Shown one piece after another: positions 1-8,816 of a stretch of DNA of 64,000 nt (position 1 is its first letter; each line of letters opens with the position of its first letter). Below the pieces are notes generated by a model that was not told the DNA's origin, ran no database searches, and saw only the letters and a list, made by a program, of their open reading frames with translations. A program made the translations under genes and the position numbers. The DNA is from Planctomycetota bacterium (GTDB lineage Bacteria; Planctomycetota; UBA1135; GCA-002686595). The stretch spans positions 48,556-112,555 of the forward strand of contig JACRIN010000083.1 of NCBI GenBank assembly GCA_016220085.1. The letters run 5' to 3'.

Positions 1-752
1 TCGGGATACTCCAGCGTGGTAAGTCGAAGCTCGATCGCGAGGGCCGCGACTACTGGATCAAGCCCCTGCGCGAGATCGGCGCCATCGAGCCGATCTACCT
101 CGACTCCCATGCCAAGTTGTTCCTGCCAGGGCACCCGAAGGCGAAGTCCCCGAACTCCGCGTACCGGCTCGACGCGGCGTTCGTGGAGATCCTCCGCGCG
201 CCGGAGCTGGAGTGGAGGTCGAAGCTCGCCGCTTGGAGCAGCGAGGACGCGAAGCGCGAACGACTGAGGTTCCGCGCGGTCCAAGCCGAGGCCACTCGCG
301 CGGCGACGGACACCGCTCATGCGGACCTGATCCGCGCGTGCTGCGACGTCTACGCGCCGAAGTTCTTGCCGGGGTACGACCTACTGTTCGTCGACGACTC
401 AGATGGCGATCGTGTCTCCGAAGTCGAACGCGAAGCGCTGTACGGAACCGGGCTCGACCTCTCACTCGGCGATGCGATGCCGGATGTGCTGCTCCACCAC
501 CGGGGCCGCAACGCGCTGTGGATCATCGAGGCGGTGACAAGTGACGGCGAGGTCGATCACCACAAGGTCGATCGGGTCCGCGAGTTCGCGAAGCGTTGCG
601 GCAAGTCTGACGTTGGTTTCACCACCGCGTACCCGACGTGGAAAGTTGCGGCGCAGCGGCAGGGACGACACAAGAACGTCCCGCCGGGGACGTACATCTG
701 GATTCGCGAGGACGCGGCGAAGCAGTTTCGGGCCGAGTCCTTCGAAGTTTAG
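1..752 (+). CDS. BsuBI/PstI-type type II restriction endonuclease (5' end outside window)
   Basis: The open frame is already running at base 3 with no stop, so the start lies before the window; 249 codons are visible. The C-terminal half fits the BsuBI/PstI endonuclease family: an acidic P-D followed by V-L-L, then about 11 residues on the motif IIEAVTSDGEVD, and later a conserved TTAYPTW segment. These are the expected PD-(D/E)xK-like catalytic elements. The family cleaves unmethylated CTGCAG; that exact specificity is inferred only from the family. The stop overlaps the stop of the convergent methyltransferase gene by 4 bp, which is the arrangement of a self-contained restriction-modification pair. 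Codon and GC use look somewhat less extreme than in the core genes downstream, consistent with an acquired island. Confidence 0.85.
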   Translation, partial: GILQRGKSKLDREGRDYWIKPLREIGAIEPIYLDSHAKLFLPGHPKAKSPNSAYRLDAAFVEILRAPELEWRSKLAAWSSEDAKRERLRFRAVQAEATRAATDTAHADLIRACCDVYAPKFLPGYDLLFVDDSDGDRVSEVEREALYGTGLDLSLGDAMPDVLLHHRGRNALWIIEAVTSDGEVDHHKVDRVREFAKRCGKSDVGFTTAYPTWKVAAQRQGRHKNVPPGTYIWIREDAAKQFRAESFEV

Positions 753-2272
753 GCCAGCGCGCCGTCCACGATGGCGTCGATCCCCGCCTGATCGGGGAAC
801 GCCTTGCCGATGCGTTTCCCGATCGCCTTGAGCGTGGCTAGGTCGGGGTATCGGATGCTTCGGAGGTCGGTCGCATTGACTTGCGTGTGCCCGTTGAACT
901 GCCGGAAGTAGCGATCGACGAGCGAGCTGTTCAGATACGCGGCCAGGCCGCGCGCGATTCCCTTGTGCAGTCCGCGTCCGCTCGCATGGAAGTAGTTGAC
1001 GTGGTTCTCGATGCCGAGCTGCGCAACGCCCGAGGGCAGCCGCGACGGATCACACACGACGGCGACGACGCGGCGACGCTCCTCCTTCGAGGTGAACCGC
1101 TTGGTCAGCACGTAGGTTTCGTTGGGCACCATCAACGCTCGCGTTGCAGGCTCGTTGGCGAGCGCGTTGGCCTTCCGTCCGCCGAGCTTGGGCCAGGCCA
1201 CGTACCCGCCATTGAAGTGCGTCGGGTAGATCAGCGGAAAGGTGTTCGAGACAGGATCGTCGCGAAGGAACTCGCGAGCACGGAAGTCCACGACACGGCC
1301 GGTCGAAACCGTGAAGCCCAAGTCGGCGAGCTTGCAGGAAAGCGCCGACATGCGCTTCGCCACCTCGGCATCCTCGCTCGAGGTCGCAAGGTGGATGAAG
1401 GCGTCGGGATCTCTCGGATCGACGACGGCCGCGTGAGGCACCGTGCGCTCCGCGACGGGCTCACCGGGCGCAGCACTCGACGATAGGACGACCTTTCCGC
1501 GCGGAGCTGCCTTCTTCACGTGGAAGATGATGTTCTCCTGGAGCACAGCGTCGTCGCGGAACGCGCGGTTGCGGCTCTCGAAGACGTGGATGCGCAGAAG
1601 CGATGCTTCTTCGAGCAACAGGCGACGGAACTGCCGGAAGTACGGCCCGTTACAGAAGCTCCTCGGAGTGATCGCAACGAGTTCCCCACCGGGCGCCAGC
1701 AGCCGAAGCGCGAGACCGACGAACGCCGTGTAGAGGTTGCTCGTCTCGATTCCGGCCGCGCGGAGTTGGAAGCGTTCGCGCGAGTGGCTGCTGATCTTTC
1801 GGTACGGCGGATTCAGGATCGCCGCGTTGAACTGTGGCGCGGTTCCCTCGCGGAACAAGCCCAAGTCGAGGGACGATGCACCGTCCTCGATGAAATCGCG
1901 CTCGACGACGCGATCGACGAACCGAACTCGCGCGACACGCGCTGCGGCCTCGCACGAATCGAGCACCTGGCGCAGGCCCGAGAGCATCACGCCGTCCACT
2001 TCGTATGCCGTGGCCTCGATGACTTTGGGTTTCCGCGGGCGCGCAAGCAGATCGTGAACGACGGCGGCCGTGAGCGATCCGACGCCCGCGCCCGCGTCGA
2101 GGAGCCGAACCTCGTGGCCCAGGTCCCCGAACATCGACGCCATGAACGACGCCACAACCGCCGGCGTCATGTACTGGCCGAGGGTGGCGCGAGTCGTCTC
2201 GTCGAGGGCCGAGTTGGCCCGCTCGCGACTCGTGTCGGCGTCGGCTAAGAGGGATTGGGAGCGGAATGTCAC
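749..2272 (-). CDS. BsuBI/PstI-type DNA adenine-N6 methyltransferase
   Basis: 507 residues from a GTG start. An SAM-binding motif I (LLDAGAGVGSLT) lies near residue 60, and the catalytic NPPY tetrad of adenine-N6 methyltransferases is at about residues 154-157. They are followed by a conserved segment with P-G-G-E and ITPRSF, as in M.BsuBI/M.PstI and Eco57I-like gamma-type enzymes. The N-terminal TLGQYMTP stretch is also typical of this class. The expected role is to methylate the adenine of the site cut by the partner nuclease, protecting host DNA. The gene is convergent with the nuclease gene and overlaps it by 4 bp at the stops, so the two must have separate promoters. No controller (C) protein gene is visible between them or just upstream. 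Confidence 0.88.
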   Translation of the reverse strand: MTFRSQSLLADADTSRERANSALDETTRATLGQYMTPAVVASFMASMFGDLGHEVRLLDAGAGVGSLTAAVVHDLLARPRKPKVIEATAYEVDGVMLSGLRQVLDSCEAAARVARVRFVDRVVERDFIEDGASSLDLGLFREGTAPQFNAAILNPPYRKISSHSRERFQLRAAGIETSNLYTAFVGLALRLLAPGGELVAITPRSFCNGPYFRQFRRLLLEEASLLRIHVFESRNRAFRDDAVLQENIIFHVKKAAPRGKVVLSSSAAPGEPVAERTVPHAAVVDPRDPDAFIHLATSSEDAEVAKRMSALSCKLADLGFTVSTGRVVDFRAREFLRDDPVSNTFPLIYPTHFNGGYVAWPKLGGRKANALANEPATRALMVPNETYVLTKRFTSKEERRRVVAVVCDPSRLPSGVAQLGIENHVNYFHASGRGLHKGIARGLAAYLNSSLVDRYFRQFNGHTQVNATDLRSIRYPDLATLKAIGKRIGKAFPDQAGIDAIVDGALA

Positions 2273-2583
2273 GGCGGCACCCTAACGGATGCCGAACGTC
2301 GCGTCGAGCGCGGATCGCGAGTTCGACGGGCCCGATGGTAGCGGTCCGGGAGCGCCCTTCCGAGGACGCGAAGCGGGTCACTTGGCTCACGTGTCCGACG
2401 ATCGGTGGTTCGAGTCCACTCTGCAGCGCCAGATCCCAGAGCTCGCCGCCGTAGAAGAGGTGCGCAGGAGGCGCCCGGCGTTCGGCGATCCGCGGTCGCG
2501 GATTGCGTCCGCGCGCTGGAGCTCGGCGAGGCCTCGCGCGTTCAGTCGAACCACCAGCGCACGACGCCGCCTGGGTCGCTGCA
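2273..2583. other. gene-poor stretch after the restriction-modification genes
   Basis: About 310 bases between the methyltransferase start and the next gene on the minus strand. The only recognisable structure is a tRNA-like 3' remnant at about 2399-2431. The methyltransferase promoter should lie just above 2272. I see no convincing protein-coding frame: the open frames here are arginine-rich by-products of high GC. Confidence 0.5.
2399..2431 (+). other. tRNA-like 3' remnant (T arm, acceptor strand, CCA)
   Basis: A 5-bp stem (GGTGG / CCACT, with one G-T pair) encloses the 7-base loop TTCGAGT, exactly the geometry of a tRNA T arm at 2404-2420. It is followed by a 7-base acceptor strand, a discriminator G and an encoded CCA at 2429-2431. 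No matching 5' acceptor strand (it should read like GCTGCAG), D arm or well-paired anticodon arm is found at the right distance upstream. It is therefore not a complete tRNA. Such 3' ends are commonly left as attachment-site scars of islands that integrated into tRNA genes; here it lies just beyond the restriction-modification genes. The scar reading is inference. Confidence 0.4.
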
Positions 2584-3063
2584 TCAGACCGCGAGCAGCG
2601 AGCCGTAGCCGACGGCGAAGCTCGCATGGGCCCGTCGCAGGCCGGCGATGCGTTCCACGTGCGCGCGCCACGCGATCGGCGCGTAGGCGGCGAGCGAGAA
2701 GAACGCCGGGAAGAGCAGGGCGGCGCCGAGTCCGTACGCGATGCCGAACGAGTCGCTCGCCGCGCCGGCGACGGACTCGTCGGCGGGCTCCCACGGCAGT
2801 CGAAGCGGGGCGAGCTCGGGCCAGCGGCCGAGTTGCACGCGCGCGCGGCCTGCGACGAGCGCGAAGGACGCGAGCCACGCGATCGGCAGCAGCGCGAGCC
2901 CCGTCAGCACGCGACCCGCGCGGCGATCGAGCCAGTCCGAGCGCGGCCCCGCGCGGTCGATCGTTCGATCGATCCAGACCACGACCGCGGCGACGACTCC
3001 GGCGACGAGGACGAGCGAGCTGGCGAAGGCGGCGGTTTCGATCACGACCCCAGTCTCGCTCAC
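2584..3063 (-). CDS. small multi-pass membrane protein, unknown function
   Basis: 159 residues from a GTG start. Hydropathy shows a long hydrophobic helix at residues 10-30, a second around 52-73, and a broad hydrophobic zone at about 110-135 that could hold one or two more helices, ending in a short hydrophobic tail. The loops are rich in Arg and Asp. I recognise no motif or family. The gene stands alone: the tRNA-like remnant lies behind it and 475 bases without a gene lie in front of it. It could be a host gene flanking the restriction-modification island. Coding status rests on the helical pattern alternating with charged loops rather than on homology. Confidence 0.55.
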   Translation of the reverse strand: MSETGVVIETAAFASSLVLVAGVVAAVVVWIDRTIDRAGPRSDWLDRRAGRVLTGLALLPIAWLASFALVAGRARVQLGRWPELAPLRLPWEPADESVAGAASDSFGIAYGLGAALLFPAFFSLAAYAPIAWRAHVERIAGLRRAHASFAVGYGSLLAV

Positions 3064-3538
3064 GCGCGCGAGTCGTCAACCGCGTGCGGCCGGGCGAGCT
3101 CGCGGAGTCGTCGCTCGCCTTGCCTCTCGCGTCCTCGCGAGTGGCGTCAACGTCGCGCGGCCGTGCGGGCCCGCGTCGTTCGCCTCGAGCTCCGAGAGCG
3201 CGATTCGCGCATCGCGTGCCTCGTTCGACTTGCTCGCATCGCGTGCGAGCAACGAATCGCGTTGTCGAAACTACAAGCCAGACGGACCTCACACGGCGAC
3301 TCGAGCCGCGAGCTCGCGCTCGACTCGCGCGACGTCGATCGCTGCGCCGGCGTTCGTCGAACTGCGTAGCGGCGCGCATCGACATGCGACATCTCGCACG
3401 CCAACATCCGCCGCGCCGTGACCGACAGATCGCCGCGGTCTACACGCGCTCCTCGCGCGCCGCACTCGATCGCCGCGGCCCGAGCGCGTCCCCCACGCGA
3501 TCGCGGCGATTGCTCGATCCCTCGTCGATCTCACACGC
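3064..3538. other. 475-bp gene-free stretch upstream of the TonB receptor gene
   Basis: No credible coding frame: all open frames are Arg/Ser-rich artefacts of high GC. The stretch separates two divergently transcribed genes, so it must carry the promoters for the membrane protein and for the receptor operon. I could not find a convincing Fur box, riboswitch or terminator in it. Confidence 0.4.
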
Positions 3539-5674
3539 ATGCACTCCCCAATCCTGTCCGCTCGCGTCGCGCTCGCTACGCGCACAGCGTTCACGCTCGC
3601 GCTCCCCGCGCTCGCCTTCGCCCAGGAATCGCAGTCGACGACGACTCCGTCGAGCCAAGAACTCGCGCGCGACGCCGACATCCCCGAGGTGGTCGTCACC
3701 GAGACCTCCGTGCCCGCCGCACAAACGGTCCAGCGCACGCCGCTCGACAACACCGCCGGCCGCGACGTGCTCTCGCCCGAAGAAGTCGAGGAAGCCGGGA
3801 CGATGAACGTCCAAGAGCTCTTGCGCCGGACGCCGAGCGTGATGATCAGCGAGGAGTCGGGCTCGGACTCGCTCCCCAATCTCGCGCTGCGCGGCGTCAC
3901 CGGCAACGACGGCGTGTTCCGCAGCACCAACGTCTCGATGTACGTCGACGGCATCCCGCTCGCTTCCGCGCCGTACGGGCAAGCGGGCGCGTCGGGCTTT
4001 CCGCTTTCGCTCGAGCGCGTCTGGGCGGTCGACGTGCAGCGCGGCGGCGCGAGCGTGCGCTACGGGCCGAACAACGTGTCGGGCGTCGTCAACTTCCTGA
4101 CGCGCCCGATTCCTTTCCGGCCGACGTTCGAGACCCGCGCGAAGTTCGACAGCTTCGACAACCTGACGCTCTACGAAGCGTGGGGTGACACCGTCGGCAA
4201 GTTCGGATACCTGTTCGAGGCGGTCTACAAGGACGGCAACGGTTATCGAGAGCACGGCGACTACCTGCTCCAGAACTACTCGCTGAAGACGAGCTACGCG
4301 TTCACCGAGGACTTCCGCGCGCTCGTGCAGCTCGAGAAGTTCGACGACGACTCCGATCAGCCCGACGGGCTCGATCTGGCGAGCTTCGAGGCGGATCCGC
4401 TGCAGTCGCTCTCGCGCCAGAACCGCTTCCAGTTCGATCAAGACCGCGCGAACGTCAAGCTCGAATGGGATCTCGGCCCGAAGACGCGCGCCGACCTGAT
4501 CACCTACTACTACGACACCCAGCGCTCGTTCGAGCTCGGCAGCCCGCTCTTCTACGGCGACAACCCGACGTACATCCAAGCGACGCCGCGGCCGATGAGC
4601 GTCTGGGCGATCCAGCCGCAGCTCAGCCACGAATGGATGTGGGGGGACGTGCGCTCGAACCTGATCGCCGGCGTGCGCTACCTGCGCGAGGACATCGAGC
4701 GGCGCACCGAGCGCAACTTCCCGAACGGCACGCAGGTCGACGTCAACGGCGACGAGTCGGTCTACGACACGGGTTCCGCGTTCGTCGAGAACACGTTCAC
4801 GTTCGGGCGTTGGAAGGTGACGCCGGGTCTGCGCTACGAAGCGATGGACCTGAACATCGAGAGCACGATCGGCTCGACCGCCGGCGCGAAGAACGACACG
4901 TACTTCACCGAGCTCCTGCCCGCGCTCAGCGCCTCCTATCTGCTCTCCGACGACTGGGCGGTGTACGCGAGCGCTTCATCGTGCCTCCAACCGCCCGCGG
5001 TGACCGCCTTGAACCTCGCCGGCCACTCGCAGGACCTCAGCGCGCAGTTCGCGCGCGAGTACGAGCTCGGCACGCGCGTGCAGTCCGAGGACGGCTCGCT
5101 CGCCGCCGACCTGACCGTGTACCAGATCGACTACACCGATCGCCTCGAGGCCGATCCGAACAACTTCAACGTGCTCGAGAACGTCGGCAGTTCGCGTCAC
5201 CAGGGCGTCGAGCTCACGCTCGACAAGGATCTGTCCGACGTGGTCGTCGAAGGCCTCGGCGTGTGGTCCGCGATCGCCTACAACGACTCCGAGTACACCA
5301 ACGATCTCTACGACGGCAACCAGCTGCCCTCCGCGCCGCACTGGATCGCTTCGTGGGGCGCGCGCTACGAGCACGAGAAGAGCGGCATCACCGTCGGCGT
5401 CGACGGCGTCTACGTCGGCAACTCGTACTCCGATCGGCTGAACACCGAGGACCTCGCGAGCAACGGCCAGGTCGGCGTCAAGCCGCAGTACACGCTCTGG
5501 AACGCGCACGTCGGTTGGGGAAAGAAGCTCTCCGACGGCTGCCGGCTGCGGATGCAGGTCAACGCGCGCAACGCCTTCGACGAGGGATTCTTCGACGTGC
5601 GCGTCGCGCGCGGCCTCTTCCTCGGTGCTCCGTTCAGCTATGGCGCCGAAATCGGCCTGACCTTCGAGTTTTGA
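3539..5674 (+). CDS. TonB-dependent outer-membrane receptor (FecA/siderophore-receptor-like)
   Basis: 711 residues. A signal peptide ends near ALAFA at about residue 28. A TonB-box-like segment follows (EVVVTET), then a plug domain at about residues 70-200 with the LLRRTP, ALRGV, VDGIPL and RYGPNNVSGVVNF elements typical of ferric-citrate/siderophore receptors. The rest is a 22-strand-type barrel with alternating aromatic strands, ending in Phe (LTFEF), the usual signal for barrel insertion. It should import a bulky ligand using TonB energy; the ligand is unknown. A glycosidase-like lipoprotein gene begins 2 bp downstream, so the pair is almost certainly one operon, and the ligand may be a glycan or glycosylated compound rather than iron. 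No iron-responsive operator is evident. Confidence 0.88.
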   Translation: MHSPILSARVALATRTAFTLALPALAFAQESQSTTTPSSQELARDADIPEVVVTETSVPAAQTVQRTPLDNTAGRDVLSPEEVEEAGTMNVQELLRRTPSVMISEESGSDSLPNLALRGVTGNDGVFRSTNVSMYVDGIPLASAPYGQAGASGFPLSLERVWAVDVQRGGASVRYGPNNVSGVVNFLTRPIPFRPTFETRAKFDSFDNLTLYEAWGDTVGKFGYLFEAVYKDGNGYREHGDYLLQNYSLKTSYAFTEDFRALVQLEKFDDDSDQPDGLDLASFEADPLQSLSRQNRFQFDQDRANVKLEWDLGPKTRADLITYYYDTQRSFELGSPLFYGDNPTYIQATPRPMSVWAIQPQLSHEWMWGDVRSNLIAGVRYLREDIERRTERNFPNGTQVDVNGDESVYDTGSAFVENTFTFGRWKVTPGLRYEAMDLNIESTIGSTAGAKNDTYFTELLPALSASYLLSDDWAVYASASSCLQPPAVTALNLAGHSQDLSAQFAREYELGTRVQSEDGSLAADLTVYQIDYTDRLEADPNNFNVLENVGSSRHQGVELTLDKDLSDVVVEGLGVWSAIAYNDSEYTNDLYDGNQLPSAPHWIASWGARYEHEKSGITVGVDGVYVGNSYSDRLNTEDLASNGQVGVKPQYTLWNAHVGWGKKLSDGCRLRMQVNARNAFDEGFFDVRVARGLFLGAPFSYGAEIGLTFEF

Positions 5675-5676
5675 CG

Positions 5677-7764
5677 ATGTCCGGACCTCGTTCGACCTCC
5701 GTGTCCTCCACCTCGCGCCTCGCGCTCGCCGCGGTCTTGCTCGCGCTCGCCGCGTGCGGCGCTCCGAAAGCCCGCGTCGCGGCGCCCGTCGCCGACGCGC
5801 CGCTCGCCGACGCCCCGGCAACGCGCGAATTCGAGATCCGTGGCGAGCGCGCGTGGCTCGGCGGCCAAGAGATCGACCTCTGGGGCGTGCGCTGCGGCAA
5901 CGCTCTGCACAGCTGGGCGGTCACCGAGCGCCACGTGCGCGCGCTCGACGACTACGCGGCGCACGGCGTCAACTTCCTCGGCGTCTACGTGCAGGGCAGC
6001 AACGGCGGTTGGCCGGATGCCGACGCCGGGCTGAACGGCTTCCGACCCGACGGCAGCCTCAAACCCGACGTCGCGGCGCGCCTCGAGTGGCTCGTGCGCG
6101 AAGCGGATCGGCGCGGCATGGTCGTGTTGGTCGGGCTCTTCTCGCCTCGCAAGGACGAAGCGCTGCACGGCGAGCCCGCGGTGCGACGCGCGATCGAGGA
6201 GACCGCGCGCTTCCTCATGGAGCGCAACCTCGAGAACGTGCTCGTCGACTTGATGCACGAGTTCGACCACACCGAGCGCGCGGACCAAGAGCTCCTGCGC
6301 GAGCCCGACGGCGCGGCGAAGAAGGCGAAGCTGACGCGCTGGTTCAAAGCGGTCGCGCCGTCGATCGAGGTCGGAGTGTGCCCGTACGAGAAGTCGCCGA
6401 CGACCGACACGTACCCCGGCATGGACGTGCGCATCGTGCAGAAGTCGATGGCGATCCCGAGCTCCGGCTTCGTCGTCAACGTCGAGACGCAGAAGCAGGA
6501 TGCGTACGAGAACGACGGCGTCTTCGGTCCGGGCCAGTTCGACGCGGTCTTCTCCGACTGCGAGCGCTACCTCGCCAGCCCGAACGCCGTGATGCTCTTC
6601 CACGCCGCGTACCTGCAAGGCATCGGCAACTACAGCGGCACCGCGCCTCACGCGGAGCTCGGCGGCTACGGCACGACCACCGGCGACCGAGGCGTGCGCT
6701 TCTACTTCGACTGGGTGCGCGACCACGTCGGTCGTTGGGAGTATCCGCGGCACGTTCCGGCTGCCGCGGGCGTCGCAGGCGCCACCGGGGGCGCGACGGT
6801 CGCGGATCCGGAGCCGAAAGCCACGCGCGAGTTCGAGCTGCGCGGCGGCGAGCCCTTCCTCGGTGGCGCACCGGTCAAGCTCTGGGGCTTGCGCGTCAAC
6901 AACTCACTGATGAGCCCGGCGGTCACCGAGCGCTTGCTCCACAACCTCGACCACTACGCGGAGCACGGGATCAACTTGATCAGCGTCGCGCTCCAAGGCA
7001 CCAACGGCGGCTTCCCGGACGTCGATGCGGGGCCGAACGCGTTCACGCCGGACGGCCGCTTGATCGGCGGGTTCAAGAAGCGCCTCGAGCTCGTCGTCCG
7101 CGAGGCCGATCGCCGAGGCATGGTCGTCTGCATCGGAGTGATGATGCCGCGCAAGGACCAGCTCGTGCGCGACGAAGCCGCGGTCGAGAACGCCTTGGAG
7201 GAGACCGCGCGGTTCCTCGAGCAGCGCAAGCTCCGCAACGTGCTCGTCAACCTCTACCAGGAGTTCAATCACCCCACGCGCATCGATCACGAGGTCTTCC
7301 GCGAGCCCGACGGCGACGCGAAGAAGGTTCGGTTGACGCAGTGGTTCAAGGCGGTCGCGCCCGACGTCGAGGTCGGCATCTGCCCCAACCACCTCTCGGG
7401 TTCTCCCGCCGCGTACACCGGCTGCGACGTGGTGATGTTCCACGAGGACATGCCGATTCCGGCCGAGGGCTTCGCGCTGAACACCGAGACGCCCGACGAG
7501 GATCAATCCGGCGCGGAGGGCGTCTTCAACGCGTTCCAGCGCGCGCACATGGAGTCGGTCTGGGCTCGCTACGAGGGCTCGCCGCGGCTCGCGATGCTGT
7601 TCCGTTCGCCGTACCTGGAAGACGTGCGCGGCCGCCAGGGCACCGGGCCGAACCTCGAGATGGGCGGACGCGGCACCGGCGAGAACGACCGCGGCGTCCA
7701 GGTCTACTTCGACTGGGTGCGCAAGCACGCGGGCCGTTGGGTCTACCCCACGCACGTCCCGTGA
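5677..7764 (+). CDS. lipoprotein with two tandem GH5-like TIM-barrel domains
   Basis: 695 residues. The lipobox LAAC places the lipidated cysteine at residue 27, followed by an Ala/Pro linker. Two homologous domains of about 330 residues follow, beginning near residues 49 and 383. Each starts with TREFE(I/L)RG and ends with YFDWVR..GRW.YP.HVP. In each, a candidate acid/base Glu lies in an EF(D/N)H motif (E195 and E529) and a candidate nucleophile Glu in an N-x-E-T motif (E270 and E604); both pairs are exactly 75 residues apart. This spacing and order resemble clan GH-A hydrolases, but the precise family is not recognised. The start is 2 bp after the receptor gene stop, implying coupled expression and a shared role in glycan capture. 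Both domains keep the candidate catalytic residues, so neither looks dead. Confidence 0.75.
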   Translation: MSGPRSTSVSSTSRLALAAVLLALAACGAPKARVAAPVADAPLADAPATREFEIRGERAWLGGQEIDLWGVRCGNALHSWAVTERHVRALDDYAAHGVNFLGVYVQGSNGGWPDADAGLNGFRPDGSLKPDVAARLEWLVREADRRGMVVLVGLFSPRKDEALHGEPAVRRAIEETARFLMERNLENVLVDLMHEFDHTERADQELLREPDGAAKKAKLTRWFKAVAPSIEVGVCPYEKSPTTDTYPGMDVRIVQKSMAIPSSGFVVNVETQKQDAYENDGVFGPGQFDAVFSDCERYLASPNAVMLFHAAYLQGIGNYSGTAPHAELGGYGTTTGDRGVRFYFDWVRDHVGRWEYPRHVPAAAGVAGATGGATVADPEPKATREFELRGGEPFLGGAPVKLWGLRVNNSLMSPAVTERLLHNLDHYAEHGINLISVALQGTNGGFPDVDAGPNAFTPDGRLIGGFKKRLELVVREADRRGMVVCIGVMMPRKDQLVRDEAAVENALEETARFLEQRKLRNVLVNLYQEFNHPTRIDHEVFREPDGDAKKVRLTQWFKAVAPDVEVGICPNHLSGSPAAYTGCDVVMFHEDMPIPAEGFALNTETPDEDQSGAEGVFNAFQRAHMESVWARYEGSPRLAMLFRSPYLEDVRGRQGTGPNLEMGGRGTGENDRGVQVYFDWVRKHAGRWVYPTHVP

Positions 7765-7869
7765 GCCCCGCTCGACGCCTACGCGTCGGACTCGCCGCGC
7801 GAACGCAGCAGAACTGACGACGGCGCGCAATCGCTGCCGCGAGAACTCAGCCGCGCCGACGTCGGCGCG

Positions 7870-8673
7870 TCAACGTCGACGCGCGACGACTTCCATCCCG
7901 GCCTTGTAGCGCTCGCTGATCGCGTAGTGGATCGGCTCGAGTCCGCACTCGACGAGCAAGGCGCACAGGCGCTCGCGTCCGAAGTTGTGGTGGTGCTCGA
8001 GCTCCGACCAGTACGGGTTCTGCCCGCGCTGGTCGAGCCACTTCCACGCGAACGAATCCATGTTCGGGCACGAGACCATCAGCAGCCCGTGCGGCGCGAG
8101 CAGGTTCTTGACCTTGACCAGCGCCTGCTTCGGCAGCGCGATGTGCTCGAGCACGTCGCACAGCGAGATCACGTCGAACCCGCGCGCGTCCTGGAACTCG
8201 ATCAACGTCCGGCGCTCGACCGTGTATCCGAACTCGCGCATGCGGCGCACGCAGCTCTCGCGCAGATCGAGCCCGACGACCTCGTAGCCGAACTCCTCCG
8301 CGGTCGTCAGCAGCGAGCCGTCGCCGAAGCCGACGTCGAGCCAGCGCCCGTTGAACTCGCCGCGCAGCTCCGAAACGCGCGTGACGACCTTCGCCGAGAT
8401 CCGACGCGCGGCCTCGACGTCCTGCCCCGGCGTCTGCTGCGCGTGCTCGGTCGCGAAAATGCGCGCGAGCGCGGCCTCGCTCCAATACCCGTCGGTGAAG
8501 ACGTGCCCACAGGCCTGGCAGCCGACCCACGCGAGCTTCTCCGGCAGCTCCGCGCTCCACGCCGCGTGCGTGCGGCATCCGGTTTCGCCGAGCGGCACGA
8601 ACGTGCGGCACTCGCAGAGCGGGCAGGTCTCGAAACGGATGCGCAGCTCCTGCGCCTGACGGAGGGCTTCCAT
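7870..8673 (-). CDS. class I SAM-dependent methyltransferase with N-terminal zinc-ribbon-like cysteines
   Basis: 267 residues from the ATG at 8673; an upstream extension lacks coding character. The N-terminus has CPLC and C-x-x-C pairs (CQACG) that look like a zinc ribbon. A methyltransferase domain follows, with motif I WLDVGFGDGSLL, the acidic VVGLDL strand and a DVLEH motif. This architecture is found in sugar and natural-product methyltransferases of the Methyltransf_23 type, though the C-terminal domain of the sugar C-methyltransferases is missing. It is divergent from a GT2 glycosyltransferase gene 143 bp away, so a role in modifying an envelope glycan is plausible. The substrate cannot be read from the sequence. 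Confidence 0.75.
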   Translation of the reverse strand: MEALRQAQELRIRFETCPLCECRTFVPLGETGCRTHAAWSAELPEKLAWVGCQACGHVFTDGYWSEAALARIFATEHAQQTPGQDVEAARRISAKVVTRVSELRGEFNGRWLDVGFGDGSLLTTAEEFGYEVVGLDLRESCVRRMREFGYTVERRTLIEFQDARGFDVISLCDVLEHIALPKQALVKVKNLLAPHGLLMVSCPNMDSFAWKWLDQRGQNPYWSELEHHHNFGRERLCALLVECGLEPIHYAISERYKAGMEVVARRR

Positions 8674-8816
8674 GTCGCGCACGATCGGTCGGAGCGGCGC
8701 CCGGCTTGAGCCCGCGCGCGCCGCGCGCCGTGGACGGCCCGAAGTCGGGCCGGGGCCCATGCCGCGATGCACCCCGGGCGCAGGTCGCGAACGCGGCGGT
8801 TCGAAAAAGGGAGGCC

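Noticed and set aside
2356..2431. A complete tRNA ending at 2431.
   Set aside because: T arm and CCA are present, but no matching 5' acceptor strand, D arm or paired anticodon arm exists in the preceding 45 bases.
3147..3407. An 86-codon minus-strand open frame in the gap before the receptor.
   Set aside because: Ser/Arg-rich with no ribosome-binding site or recognisable feature; likely chance.
3539..5674. TonB receptor as BtuB (B12 receptor).
   Set aside because: The plug sequence matches FecA/siderophore receptors, no cobalamin riboswitch precedes it, and it is about 41 kb from the B12 operon.
4465..5676. An in-frame upstream extension of the tandem glycosidase-like lipoprotein.
   Set aside because: It runs through the receptor gene in another frame and is Arg-rich. 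The ATG at 5677 gives a clean lipoprotein signal.
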